From assembly GCA_905221605.1 (NCBI GenBank), contig CAJNDS010002579.1, positions 914,734 to 978,733 on the forward strand: a stretch of 64,000 nucleotides of DNA, written 5' to 3'. The first letter of the stretch is position 1; every line of letters starts with the position of its first letter. A program made the position numbers and the translations under genes. This document shows positions 21,301 through 27,696 of the stretch, piece after piece. The notes beneath the pieces were generated by a model. The model ran no database searches and was not told the DNA's origin. It was given only the letters and a program-made list of their open reading frames with translations. Source of the DNA: Symbiodinium natans. Its lineage: Eukaryota; Sar; Dinophyceae; Suessiales; Symbiodiniaceae.

Positions 21301-24300
21301 GAACTCGGAAGGTTCAGCCATGAGGTCTCCCCCCCCCCCCCCCCCCCCTAGGTTCCCGCATGATTAAGGCTCTTTAGGGAGAGTTTCGGTTATTTAAGGG
21401 GGGAACCTAGGGGGGGGGGAGTGTAGAGGGGGCTAGCAGGGAAACCCATGGAGAGGCTGCGGATCCAGCCACGTGCGTCCCGAACACAAAGCCTGACGTC
21501 TTTATGCTTATACACACATATACGTATACATGCGCACGCATGTGCGTTTCGATACATAGACGACGATACATGACGTACATAACTTTGCATGGTAAGTTCG
21601 CCATGCATCTGTTGAGCACAAGAGGCACCCATTTCAGCAAACAACAGCAGCAACAACAAACTAAAACCTAAACCCTGAACCCTGATGATTAAATTGAAAC
21701 CCTAAACCCTAAACCCTCCCCATGCCTTTCGGTCCACTCCAAGCCACATCCTTGAAATAGACCCCGCAACCACGACCGGACTTCTCGAGGCGGCCCATCG
21801 ATTTCGAGGCTGAGGCAGCTAAGGGGTTCAAGAGGGTTTAGGGTTTAGGGTTTAGGGTTTAGGGTTTAGGGTTTAGGGTTTAGGGTTTAGGGTTGGGGTT
21901 CAAGAGGAGTTCAAGAGGGGTTCAAGGTTTAGAAACAAGGGTCTGCAGGCGAATGGCTCTGGAAGAGGGGGTTCAAGAGGGCTTCCAGGGGGCTTCAAGA
22001 GGGCTTGAACAGAGGGGCTTAGGGTTTAGACAAAAAGGTGTCTGGAGGCGAATGGCTGTGGAAGGAACCTAAACCCTAAACCCTAAACCCTAAACCCTAA
22101 ACCCTAAAGGGCTCCTGCGCGCTTGTGCAGCATCTCATCACTCTCCACTGCCTTGTTGACCGTAAAAATGGCTCCTTTGATCCCTACACCGCAACCCTAA
22201 ACCGCATGGGTTCCCTACTACCGCCCTCTACACTACACACCCTAGGTTCTGCAAAAAATATAAGACTGTTTTAGGGATACTTAAGCCTAGTTAAGGTCAT
22301 TTAAGGGGGGAAACCTAGGGGGGGCTAGTATAGACGGGAGTAGTATTCAGAGCAAGATGCAGGGTTCTCTAGGCTTGTAAGGAATAGCAACAAAAATGTT
22401 TAAGAGTTATAGTTAAGAAGTTAAGATTATATTGATATGTGGAAATGGGTTTCGTACTTAAGGGGTTGTCCAAGTCATCAGTGTTGACTGGAGTATCGAG
22501 GGCTTCTCTTGTCGAATGGTTTTTTCCGTTGGAACGACGGCTTGGAGGCCTAATGGGGTTGTTACCATTACTCTCTGCACATGCTCTAACCCAGAAACCG
22601 TCCGAATCCCTTTCTTCCTGAAGGTTCACGAACTTAGGCACTAAGGCTTTCTTGGTGTACAAGGCGGGGTATCCGAAGTCGGAATGCAAACCACAGCTTC
22701 GACCCCGGAACCAAAACGGCCGCCCCCCGTGAACTGTTTGCATGGAAGGTTGCCAACTTCAAGGAGGTTGGGGCCATTGGCACCGGCGTCGTCATCACCG
22801 TGCCCCTCGGTTTCGGATGCCTTGGGGTTTGTCTTATGGCAGTTTGCTCGAGCTTGCGAGTCTTTGAGTGCAGGGGGTCGCTGAAGCTCGTTTAGACAGA
22901 CTGTGGCGCGCCGCTCTGTTCGCTTTACGCATCGCCTCGGAAGCAGAGGTAGCTGAGCTCAACGCCCGAGACCTCTAAAAGAATCCTTGCGAATGCTCAA
23001 GGGGTTGCACTTCGGTTCTCTGGGTCTCGGGTTTATACCTCAGGATGGCTATTCTACCCTAGAATCCCTTAAAAGGCTATTCTACCCTAGAATCCCTTAA
23101 AAAGGCCCTTTATAGGGTTCATTCTGGGGAATTTCCACGGCCCAATGGCCCATCCTGGTAGCTCATAGGGGTTGGCACTGCTACCCTCAGAGCACGCCTA
23201 GCCTTGGACACTGGAACAGAGACCGCGAGCCTAAACAGGGTTTAGGGGTTTAGGGGTTTGGGGTATATAGGTTTAGGGGTTTAGGGGTTTACGGGTTTTG
23301 GGGTTTAGGGTTTCGGGTTTAGGACAAAAAGGGTTTAGCGTTTAGGGTTTAAAGCCCTCAAACGGCCCTCAACCTCAAAGGAAGCCCTGCCCACTCAGCG
23401 CCCTGACACGAGCTCCCCCAGACCGGCATGAGGATTGACTCCATCACACGGGGCGACAAGAAGTACACTTTCGAGCAGCCATCGGTGCCTGGGGTTTAGG
23501 GTTTAGGGTTTAGGGTTTAAGGGTTTAAGGGTTCAAGGGTTCAGTTAAAATTTATTTTCGAGCCCAGTCTCATGCGAGTCATACAGATGAAGAGTCCTAA
23601 CTCGATGGCGAACCGTACGTAGTGGGGTGGGATGAGCGAGCATATGCTGTTTGATTTGTTTATACACCCATCCGCACAAGCTGGTCTACCCAAGATTTGA
23701 GCTTAGTGCAGCGCAGTTAAGCTTGATTAGTGTAACCCAGAGGGTCCATTTGTAGTACTATTATGGCATTAAGTACCAAAAACCATACTAAATAGGGTTT
23801 TGGGGTACCTAAGTCCATAATGGTACTACAAATGGACCCTGTGGGTAAATTGCTACTCGTACAAGGTACAAGCTAAAATGACATTGAAGCGGGGTTGGGA
23901 GAGTTGGAGGGGGTGGCAGGCCCCACATGAAATAAACACAAAAAAGGTAGATCTCTGCAATCCGTGTCCTGAACCCCAAGCCCTGCAAGCGTGAGATCCG
24001 AGACCCTGCTCCCTGTAGCCCTGAACCCTAAAATCGCATTTCCTGCTGGGCCTTCTGGGTTCTCAACTGCCGCGACTCTTATATTCACAACTAGAAAGCT
24101 CCAGTGGCCTAATGGATGAGCACGTACCTTGATATCGATTTGTCGCGATACTGGTCTGCTTGGGTTCGCTTAAATGTCGATACCGCAGCCTGGCGATACG
24201 CCCACGGTTCGATACCGATGCGGTTTCGATATCTTGAAACATCCATGTGAATGAAGCCCGAAACCAGCAATCCCAAAACACTTGGGTTCTTAGTATACCC

Positions 24301-24647
24301 TCTAGCTCAGGGATTCCTACGGAACCTAGATCCCTAGACCCCAGGAACCAAGAAGAGAGGACGTGTCCTAAACCCTAAACCCTAAACCCTAAACCCTAAT
24401 CCACGCAGCTCGGCAGGCTGTGCTCCAGAGCATGTACAACAAGCTGCGGGCGATCCAGGCGGCATGCACACGCGTAGGGTTTAGGGTTTAAAGGGTTTCG
24501 GGTTTAGGGTTTGGGGTTTAGGGTTTGGGGTTTAGGGTTTAGGGTTTGGGGTTCAGGGTTTAGGGGTTACGGGGTTTAGGGTTTTTTGTGTGTCAGGTGG
24601 GAGATGAGCCGGACACGCACGGGTGGCTGCGCGAGATCCCTGCCTGA
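6351..24647 (+). CDS. BCAT: Branched-chain amino-acid aminotransferase, 24 coding exons (whole gene)
   Basis: PLP class IV transaminase that interconverts leucine, isoleucine and valine with their 2-oxo acids using 2-oxoglutarate/glutamate. Coding exons: 6351-6369, 6759-6801, 7371-7390, 7906-7945, 8630-8707, 9699-9738, 10492-10540, 10885-10948, 11390-11429, 12312-12360, 13312-13333, 14529-14585, 15230-15281, 16116-16193, 16841-16888, 17923-17967, 18722-18777, 19670-19723, 20844-20888, 21790-21835, 22767-22799, 23422-23493, 24417-24458, 24597-24647. Joined, they give one open frame of 380 codons plus TGA, the usual size for a eukaryotic BCAT. Family landmarks occur in order: LEWSKLVFGTPSDYN, FHYGQAIFEG, phosphate-site R107, FVPPYGSGASLYVRP, VSPVGPYYGG, YDRAAP, PLP lysine K219 in VKCAGNYAAD, EEFSTSNF, and GDEPDTHGW near the C-terminus. 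Introns contain telomeric repeats and MITEs. Exon borders are inferred from phase plus family alignment; a few could move by one to two codons. Organelle targeting is possible from the Ala-rich N-terminus but not shown. Confidence 0.93.
6528..6630. mobile_element. Short repeat element, family D
   Basis: GGGGTCGGATTAATGA start and CTATTCTAATTATTCAGGCC near the end; lies in BCAT intron 1. Confidence 0.5.
6759..6801 (+). CDS. BCAT: BCAT exon 2
   Basis: Encodes residues 7-21, Ala/Gly-rich and ending LEWS. The donor is GA (gagacc). The LEWS..LVFG junction matches the (I/L)(D/E)W-x-x-L-x-FG motif that opens the conserved domain in bacterial and eukaryotic BCATs. The 5' border could instead be the AG at 6765-6766. 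Confidence 0.75.
6836..6918 (+). repeat. Interstitial telomeric repeat
   Basis: About 12 TTTAGGG units in BCAT intron 2. Confidence 0.97.
7371..7390 (+). CDS. BCAT: BCAT exon 3 (20-nt micro-exon)
   Basis: Only 20 nt: acceptor accgag|G, encodes KLVFGT plus partial codons on both sides, donor GC (gcgtgc). Needed to join LEWS to PSDYN in frame. Confidence 0.8.
7815..7900 (-). repeat. Interstitial telomeric repeat
   Basis: About 12 perfect CCCTAAA units ending 5 nt before the BCAT exon 4 acceptor. Confidence 0.98.
7906..7945 (+). CDS. BCAT: BCAT exon 4
   Basis: Encodes SDYNWLGGFCPV; acceptor gccag|C, donor GC (gctgac). Continues the FG-x-x-(T/S)DYN motif. Confidence 0.85.
8013..8106. mobile_element. 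MITE-like element, family A
   Basis: Left end GGGATGTTCCCCCTTGTACT and a degraded right end GGAGGACAATCCC; the body holds TAGTACCCCC and AATCCCTATT. In BCAT intron 4. Six copies in the window. Confidence 0.7.
8321..8437 (-). repeat. Interstitial telomeric repeat
   Basis: About 16 uninterrupted CCCTAAA units in BCAT intron 4. Confidence 0.98.
8630..8707 (+). CDS. BCAT: BCAT exon 5
   Basis: Encodes DTHCFLKHVWTDGAWDKGEL and then VQEPY. This is the W-x-DG-x-W strand before the HYGQ motif. Donor read as GA (TATGT|gagcct) so that exon 6 continues VKMH; an alternative GT donor two bases earlier also exists. Confidence 0.92.
8975..9112 (+). repeat. TTTAGGGG (8-mer) telomere-variant array
   Basis: Eleven or so 8-bp TTTAGGGG units in two runs, turning into ordinary TTTAGGG at the right end. 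Confidence 0.9.
9699..9738 (+). CDS. BCAT: BCAT exon 6 (HYGQ motif)
   Basis: Encodes KMHVMANVFHYGQ, one of the most conserved BCAT blocks, before FEG in the active-site wall. Acceptor ccaag|G, donor GC (gccaca). Confidence 0.95.
9836..9930. mobile_element. MITE-like element, family A
   Basis: Right end GGGGAACATCCC is intact and the left end is decayed; the body matches the other copies (AGGGATTAATAGTACCCCCT). In BCAT intron 6. Confidence 0.6.
10359..10477 (-). repeat. Interstitial telomeric repeat
   Basis: About 16 CCCTAAA units directly before BCAT exon 7. Confidence 0.98.
10492..10540 (+). CDS. BCAT: BCAT exon 7 (FEG motif)
   Basis: Encodes AIFEGQKVFHCKDGKV; matches AIFEGLKAF-x-x-x-DGKVR of the family. 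A telomeric CCCTAAA array of about 16 units ends 15 nt upstream of the exon. Donor GC. Confidence 0.95.
10885..10948 (+). CDS. BCAT: BCAT exon 8 (phosphate-binding Arg)
   Basis: Encodes IFNDKANYARMTAGPSCKNL. The Arg of ARM (R107) aligns with the PLP-phosphate-binding arginine of class IV transaminases. Donor gtgaga. Confidence 0.93.
11163..11222 (+). repeat. Interstitial telomeric repeat after poly-G tract
   Basis: Poly-G then about seven TTTAGGG units in BCAT intron 8. Confidence 0.9.
11390..11429 (+). CDS. BCAT: BCAT exon 9
   Basis: Encodes MGMPTMPAEMFHQ, the MP-x-(V/M)P helix cap. Acceptor cagag|G, donor gttggg. Confidence 0.9.
11763..11828 (+). repeat. Interstitial telomeric repeat
   Basis: TTTAGGG with TGTAGGG variants in BCAT intron 9. 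Confidence 0.9.
12176..12276 (-). repeat. Interstitial telomeric repeat
   Basis: Degenerate CCCTAAA/CCCTAAG units upstream of BCAT exon 10. Confidence 0.9.
12312..12360 (+). CDS. BCAT: BCAT exon 10
   Basis: Encodes AVDRVVAANLDFVPPY; acceptor gcaag|G, donor GC. An open stretch reaches back to about 12288 but has no AG acceptor, and the family spacing F-x-x-A-V fits this start. Confidence 0.92.
12450..12567. mobile_element. MITE-like element, family E
   Basis: Inverted ends ACTATTTGCTT-x-AAGAACTCCC / GGGAGGTTCTTATGCAAATGGT; interior CCCTTATAAGGAAG. Relatives at 17464, 25623, 27187 and a partial one at 31905. Confidence 0.7.
12656..12760. mobile_element. Short repeat element, family D
   Basis: GGGGTCGGAATAAGTACTAA start, ATTAAGGCCCCTATATG end; closest relative is the 3012 copy. 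In BCAT intron 10. Confidence 0.6.
12904..12990. mobile_element. MITE-like element, family A
   Basis: GGGATGTTCCCC at the left and GGGGGAACATCCC at the right form a good inverted repeat; body of about 60 bp. Confidence 0.8.
13312..13333 (+). CDS. BCAT: BCAT exon 11 (22-nt micro-exon)
   Basis: Encodes SGASLY plus partial codons; acceptor ctcag|G, donor GC (gcggct). With exon 12 it restores the invariant SGASLYVRP motif. Confidence 0.9.
13555..14392 (-). repeat. Highly degenerate telomere-like stretch
   Basis: Irregular CCCTAAA, CCCTGAA and CCCCTAAAC variants with no clean period, as expected of old arrays; BCAT intron 11. Confidence 0.75.
14393..14523 (-). repeat. Interstitial telomeric repeat
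   Basis: About 18 near-perfect CCCTAAA units ending just before BCAT exon 12. Confidence 0.98.
14529..14585 (+). CDS. BCAT: BCAT exon 12
   Basis: Encodes RPFMIGSGPQLGLGPSSE; equivalent to RP-x-x-(I/F)GSGPQ-x-GLGPAPE of other BCATs. It directly follows a telomeric array of about 17 units. Donor GC. Confidence 0.95.
15117..15215 (+). repeat. Interstitial telomeric repeat
   Basis: About 13 TTTAGGG units just upstream of BCAT exon 13. Confidence 0.97.
15230..15281 (+). CDS. BCAT: BCAT exon 13
   Basis: Encodes FTFMILVSPVGPYYGGS, the core F-x-VSPVG-x-Y strand. Acceptor ctcag|G, donor gtgcct. Confidence 0.95.
15337..15437 (-). repeat. Interstitial telomeric repeat
   Basis: About 13 CCCTAAA units, opposite in orientation to the array 120 bp upstream. 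Confidence 0.97.
16003..16110 (-). repeat. Interstitial telomeric repeat
   Basis: About 14 CCCTAAA units directly before BCAT exon 14. Confidence 0.97.
16116..16193 (+). CDS. BCAT: BCAT exon 14
   Basis: The longest exon (78 nt): encodes AEVPLLNLPIKPSLRYDRAA and then PLGVGQ. The YDRAAP block precedes the PLP-lysine segment. Donor gtagcg. The acceptor could be six bases further in. Confidence 0.95.
16213..16372 (+). repeat. Telomeric array with a TTTAGGC sub-block
   Basis: TTTAGGG units flank a run of TTTAGGC units at about 16257-16315. Confidence 0.95.
16493..16595. mobile_element. Inverted-repeat element, singleton
   Basis: TGGGTGGCTGTCAAAATTAT against ATAATTTTGACGACCACCCA, with internal TTTTTGGGG / CCAAAAAGGG. 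In BCAT intron 14. Confidence 0.75.
16841..16888 (+). CDS. BCAT: BCAT exon 15 (PLP lysine)
   Basis: Encodes VKCAGNYAADIVPAKQ. Lys219 (codon 16844-16846) is the Schiff-base lysine of the K-x-(G/A)GNY(A/G) signature. Acceptor cgcag|G, donor GC (gcaatt). Confidence 0.97.
17464..17578. mobile_element. MITE-like element, family E
   Basis: TAGTATTTGCTCAAGAACTC at the left, GGTTCTGAAGCAGATGGTAG at the right. Confidence 0.6.
17636..17781. mobile_element. MITE-like element, family A, with telomere-like insert
   Basis: GGGATGTTCCCCCT / AGGGGGAACATCCC ends. About 50 bp longer than its siblings because of a CCCTAAACCCTATAAACCC-type insert in the body. Confidence 0.75.
17811..17909 (-). repeat. Interstitial telomeric repeat
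   Basis: About 14 CCCTAAA units directly before BCAT exon 16. Confidence 0.98.
17923..17967 (+). CDS. BCAT: BCAT exon 16
   Basis: Encodes AKDAGFPICLYLDAR, the G(F/Y)-x-x-x-LYLDA strand. Donor is GA (gacgga). A 14-unit telomeric array ends 14 nt upstream. Confidence 0.95.
17996..18170. repeat. Opposed telomeric repeats
   Basis: TTTAGGG (about 17998-18019) meets CCCTAAA (18023-18088), which meets TTTAGGG again (from 18091): two orientation switches within 100 bp. In BCAT intron 16. Confidence 0.9.
18595..18666. mobile_element. Short repeat element, family D (short copy)
   Basis: GGGGTCGGAATAATTAGTA start and AAGGCCCCTTT end; internally shorter than the other three copies. Confidence 0.5.
18722..18777 (+). 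CDS. BCAT: BCAT exon 17 (class IV signature)
   Basis: Encodes EHKYVEEFSTSNFAAITK. The E-F-S-T-S-N-F block is the class IV signature. The residue after NF is Ala where an aromatic is usual. Donor GA (gatcct). Confidence 0.96.
19039..19134. mobile_element. MITE-like element, family C
   Basis: GGTTCTTAGTATGGAATG at the left, CATTCCCTACTAAGAATT at the right; the interior includes a telomeric unit pair. Confidence 0.65.
19364..19513. repeat. AT/CA microsatellite cluster
   Basis: Runs of TA, CATA and ACAC repeats in BCAT intron 17. Confidence 0.95.
19670..19723 (+). CDS. BCAT: BCAT exon 18
   Basis: Encodes NVYLTPNSKSVLGSVTN, the TP-x-S-x-S(V/I)L-x-S-(V/I)TN substrate-loop block. Acceptor cccag|G, donor gtgcca. 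Confidence 0.95.
20087..20182 (+). repeat. Interstitial telomeric repeat
   Basis: About 13 TTTAGGG units in BCAT intron 18. Confidence 0.97.
20234..20330. mobile_element. Inverted-repeat element, singleton
   Basis: Perfect ends AACTTGGTAGCCCAG / CTGGGCTACCAAGTT around about 67 bp. Confidence 0.8.
20844..20888 (+). CDS. BCAT: BCAT exon 19
   Basis: Encodes CLEVLAKDMGMSVE plus split codons; matches LA-x-DMG-x-x-VERRP. Acceptor cgag|G, donor GC (gcgaga). Confidence 0.93.
21345..21415. mobile_element. Inverted-repeat element, CCTAGGTT family
   Basis: CCCCTAGGTTCCC / GGGGAACCTAGGGG ends beside a poly-C tract; a related copy lies at 22238-22320. Confidence 0.65.
21790..21835 (+). CDS. BCAT: BCAT exon 20 (telomeric donor)
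   Basis: Encodes RPIDFEAEAAKGFKR. The intron starts directly with a TTTAGGG array, so the telomere repeat itself provides the donor AGG|gtttag. Confidence 0.88.
21834..21894 (+). repeat. Interstitial telomeric repeat starting at a splice donor
   Basis: About eight TTTAGGG units beginning at the end of BCAT exon 20. Confidence 0.97.
22238..22320. mobile_element. Inverted-repeat element, CCTAGGTT family
   Basis: ACCCTAGGTTC at the left, GGGGGAAACCTAGGG at the right. Confidence 0.6.
22369..22743 (-). other. 124-codon open frame inside a BCAT intron
   Basis: A minus-strand open stretch with no family match and Ser/Asn/Thr-rich composition. It lies wholly in BCAT intron 20 and the + strand is also open here, so chance is the simplest reading. 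Confidence 0.15.
22767..22799 (+). CDS. BCAT: BCAT exon 21
   Basis: Encodes VGAIGTGVVIT, equivalent to (E)VGACGTAAVIT; the usual Cys-Gly is Ile-Gly and the usual Ala-Ala is Gly-Val. The acceptor at 22766 keeps family spacing; the AG at 22763 would add one Glu. Confidence 0.9.
23036..23160. mobile_element. MITE-like element, family B (diverged, internal duplication)
   Basis: TACCTCAGGATGG / CCATCCTGGTA ends. The segment GGCTATTCTACCCTAGAATC is present twice in tandem. Confidence 0.6.
23422..23493 (+). CDS. BCAT: BCAT exon 22 (telomeric donor)
   Basis: Encodes TGMRIDSITRGDKKYTFEQP and then SVPG. Polypyrimidine acceptor ctcccccag. The donor GGG|gtttag is the first base pair step of a TTTAGGG array. 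Confidence 0.93.
23740..23843. mobile_element. Inverted-repeat element, singleton
   Basis: AGGGTCCATTTGTAGTACTA / TGGTACTACAAATGGACCCT ends, with a second inner inverted pair (TATGG..AAGTACC / GGTACCTAAGTCCATA). In BCAT intron 22. Confidence 0.8.
24417..24458 (+). CDS. BCAT: BCAT exon 23
   Basis: Encodes AVLQSMYNKLRAIQ, the (L)YN-x-L-x-x-IQ helix. Acceptor ggcag|G, donor GC (gcggca). Confidence 0.95.
24476..24584 (+). repeat. Interstitial telomeric repeat
   Basis: TTTAGGG with TTTGGGG variants, filling the short last intron of BCAT. Confidence 0.95.
24597..24647 (+). CDS. BCAT: BCAT exon 24 (stop)
   Basis: Encodes VGDEPDTHGWLREIPA and TGA. GD-x-PD-x-HGW is the standard BCAT C-terminal block. 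Acceptor tgtcag|G. A MITE family-A copy begins 45 nt after the stop. Confidence 0.96.
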   Translation: MGDEPDTHGWLREIPA

Positions 24648-24691
24648 GGCGCCTTGGTCCTCTTGCCGTGCCTGTCAGTTGAACCCCTTTT

Positions 24692-24805
24692 CAATGTTCC
24701 CCCTTATACTAACTTTCCCTAATAGGGATTATAATAACTAATTGTCCTAAATAGGGATTAGAATAGGGAGGGGTACTATAATCCCTAATTATAAAGGAAC
24801 ATCCC
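24692..24805. mobile_element. MITE-like element, family A
   Basis: ATGTTCCCCCTTATACTAAC at the left and AAAGGAACATCCC at the right; 45 nt past the BCAT stop, so probably in the 3' UTR or just downstream. Confidence 0.7.
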
Positions 24806-24984
24806 AAAGAACCCCCTATTTTCACCAGCAACCCTCCTTGAAGGTCCATTGGACTGACTGGGATGCCCCATTGAAAGGAAAAGGGCTAAGAACCCAAACA
24901 GCAACTACTCAGATGAACTAGGATACCCGACTGCCTACCTGAAGGCTCTAATGTAGTTCCTGTTTTTTGGTTTAGTTGTAGGGG

Positions 24985-25078
24985 ATTTTCGCATACTACC
25001 CCAAAATGGTACTGCATAGGAGCCTTTGGTTTAGCTTTTAGCATACTACCCCAAAAAGGTACTACATAGGAGCCTTTG
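24985..25078. repeat. Direct repeat pair
   Basis: GCATACTACCCCAAAA-x-GGTACT-x-CATAGGAGCCTTTG occurs twice, about 47 bp apart. Confidence 0.85.
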
Positions 25079-25249
25079 CCTAAATATGCTCACAACCCCA
25101 ACAAACGACGAGTTCCTAAGTCCACGAAGCTGAGAGCACCGTGAAGTTTCCCCAAGCCTCATATACTTCGGACTGCGGCTTCCTGCGCATCCTTTGTTTC
25201 GTCTTACATGTTTTGGGTATGTATACATATGGAATACAATGTTAACCGG

Positions 25250-25382
25250 TAGATATATGTATATTTATTATGTAATATATATATATATATGTATGTATAT
25301 ATATATATATACATAGAGAGAGAAGGCGTAGAACACAACATTACCTAACATGTTTTTGCTTAGTTATATTTCTCTGTCTCTG

Positions 25383-25415
<33 letters not shown>

Positions 25416-25420
25416 TGTAT
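25250..25420. repeat. TA and TC microsatellites
   Basis: TATA/TATG runs at 25258-25315, TCTC and TATA runs at 25370-25415. Confidence 0.95.
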
Positions 25421-25488
25421 GCATATATAGCAACATAGATGATAAGGGTTTGGGGTTTTGGGTTTTAGGCTCTGGGCCAAGCTCGCAG

Positions 25489-25556
25489 GATGTGGCGGCA
25501 CCCTTCGAGGAGCCATCAGCGAAGAGGGCTGCACTCTGCATCGAAATGGCCGCAAG
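25489..25556 (+). CDS. Candidate internal exon, unidentified
   Basis: Acceptor tcgcag|G and donor AAG|gtcttt enclose 68 nt. One frame contains VAAPFEEPSAKRAALCIEMA; another starts with ATG and contains SHQRRGLHSAS. The frame is undecided. Confidence 0.4.
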
Positions 25557-25622
25557 GTCTTTTAGGGTTTAGGGTGTAGAGTTTAGGGTTTAGGGTTAAA
25601 CGTTTTGAGTCAGGGTCTGTGT

Positions 25623-25732
25623 CTGCTATTTGCTAAAGATCCCTTGCAGAAAAAACCAAGGATATAATGGTCCTCATATTTCCCTTATACGGAAGAGTTT
25701 TGTTTTTTGAATAGTTCTTAAGCATTGTTGAT
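25623..25732. mobile_element. MITE-like element, family E (decayed)
   Basis: CTATTTGCTAAAGAT at the left, ATAGTTCTTAAGCA at the right, with CCCTTATACGGAAGAG inside. Confidence 0.5.
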
Positions 25733-26004
25733 GTAGAGCCCTAATCCCTAGTTCGCATCTGTTCGTAGGTTTGCTCATGCTCTGCTTAGGCCGAACCGCC
25801 TTCCTTGAACGATTAACAAACTCACCCGTGGCCCGGCGCGGAAAGATTCTTCAAATGAGACCACTTACTTCCTGCCGGTCTTACAGAGGAGGTAGGGGTG
25901 GAGTGTCTGAGATTGAGGGCATGGCTCTCTAAACCCTAACTACCACCGAAAGCCCATCCCCTAAACCCTAAACCCTAAACCCTAAAGGCTGCCTTTCGAC
26001 GCAG

Positions 26005-26066
26005 CTGTGAGCACTCCCAGCGCTGAGCGGGCGCGCCGGGCAAACGACTTTCCTACCCGACAGGGC
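26005..26066 (+). CDS. Candidate internal exon, unidentified
   Basis: After tttcgacgcag; reads VSTPSAERARRANDFPTRQ; donor GC (gcgtag) or GT (gtaggg). Only this frame is open. Confidence 0.45.
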
Positions 26067-26140
26067 GTAGGGTTTAGGGTTTAGGGTTTATTGTTTAGGG
26101 TTTAGGCTAAACCTTAGACTCCCAGTCGCTCCATTTGCAG

Positions 26141-26212
26141 GGTATGCATGTCTGTGCGGGTGACAAAGAACTACGATCAGGCTTCAGTGTCAGCGTTGTG
26201 GAAAATACCCTA
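26141..26212 (+). CDS. Candidate internal exon, unidentified
   Basis: Acceptor tttgcag|G. Frames contain MHVCAGDKELRSGFSVSVVE or MSVRVTKNYDQASVSALW. It runs into CCCTAAA repeats; donor not located. Confidence 0.35.
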
Positions 26213-26791
26213 AACCCTAAACTCTAGACCCTAAACTTCGTGGTTTCTCGGGTCCCTGCAATCACAGAGACCAAATCTTGAAATCCCAAGATGTGGGAGT
26301 TGTCATCCATGTAGTGTAGGGCTGTAGTATGTTGGGTATCTTAGGCTGCCAATCTAGCAGGAGCATCTTTGGAATCTTCTGGTTGCGGATACGGTTTAGG
26401 CTTATGGGTTTAGGGTTGTGCGAAATCCACGCAACATGTCCGGGCGTAAAAGGGTTTAGGCTTTAGGGTTTAGGGTTGATGTGGTTCAGTACTCCTAAGC
26501 CCTAAACCCTTGTTTGGGCCCTGATCCAGCAGAGGCCTAAACAAGACTGGAAAGTTGGACAGTTCCCATTCCGCTCAGTCTCTCTTGCGTCGACTTGTTT
26601 TGTTCGCCTGCGTCCTGCGCAGGTGCGGAAGAGGGCTTGCTGCACGCATCCTAAAACCCTCTTAGAACCCTAAGTCCTAAACCCTAAACCATAAATCCCA
26701 AACCCTAAACCCGGAGCTAGGAAAGGCTGCCCTAAACCCGATACCCGAAACGCTATACCCTCTTGGCCTCGGCTCCTGACCTGGATTGCAG

Positions 26792-26837
26792 GGACTTCGT
26801 AAAGCCTGGATACTGGGGTCAGCTCAAGTAGCATCGG
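26792..26837 (+). CDS. Candidate internal exon, unidentified
   Basis: Acceptor ttgcag|G, reads GLRKAWILGSAQVAS, donor GG|gtttcc. Exon-like in length and splice borders; family not recognised. Confidence 0.4.
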
Positions 26838-26987
26838 GTTTCCGCCCTGTTTAGGGTTTAGGGACACCAGGGCTTGGGGTTTAGGGTTGTAGAATCCGCC
26901 CGGGTCCCTAAACCGTAAAGCCAAACCCTCAAACCCTAAACCCTAAAACCCCCTAAGCCCGAAACCGTTTTGCGTCGCGGCCCAGCT

Positions 26988-27056
26988 CCTCCTCCAATCT
27001 GAGTGACGAGGATGCGCCGCTGATGGGCCTGTGGGGCCCTGAAAGTACCCCGAAAG
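26988..27056 (+). CDS. Candidate exon, unidentified
   Basis: After gcccag; reads SSSNLSDEDAPLMGLWGPE, GC-rich, flanked by telomeric sequence on both sides. Family not recognised. Confidence 0.35.
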
Positions 27057-27186
27057 CTCCGAACCCACTGTGTTGTAGGCTGCTGCTATAGGGTTTAGGG
27101 TTGGGTTTACAGTTTAGGGTTTAGTTTGTCGAGTTCATTTGAAGAGCCTGAGGCAACCTACTGCAAAGTTAGGTTTGGGGTTCTTC

Positions 27187-27696
<510 letters not shown>

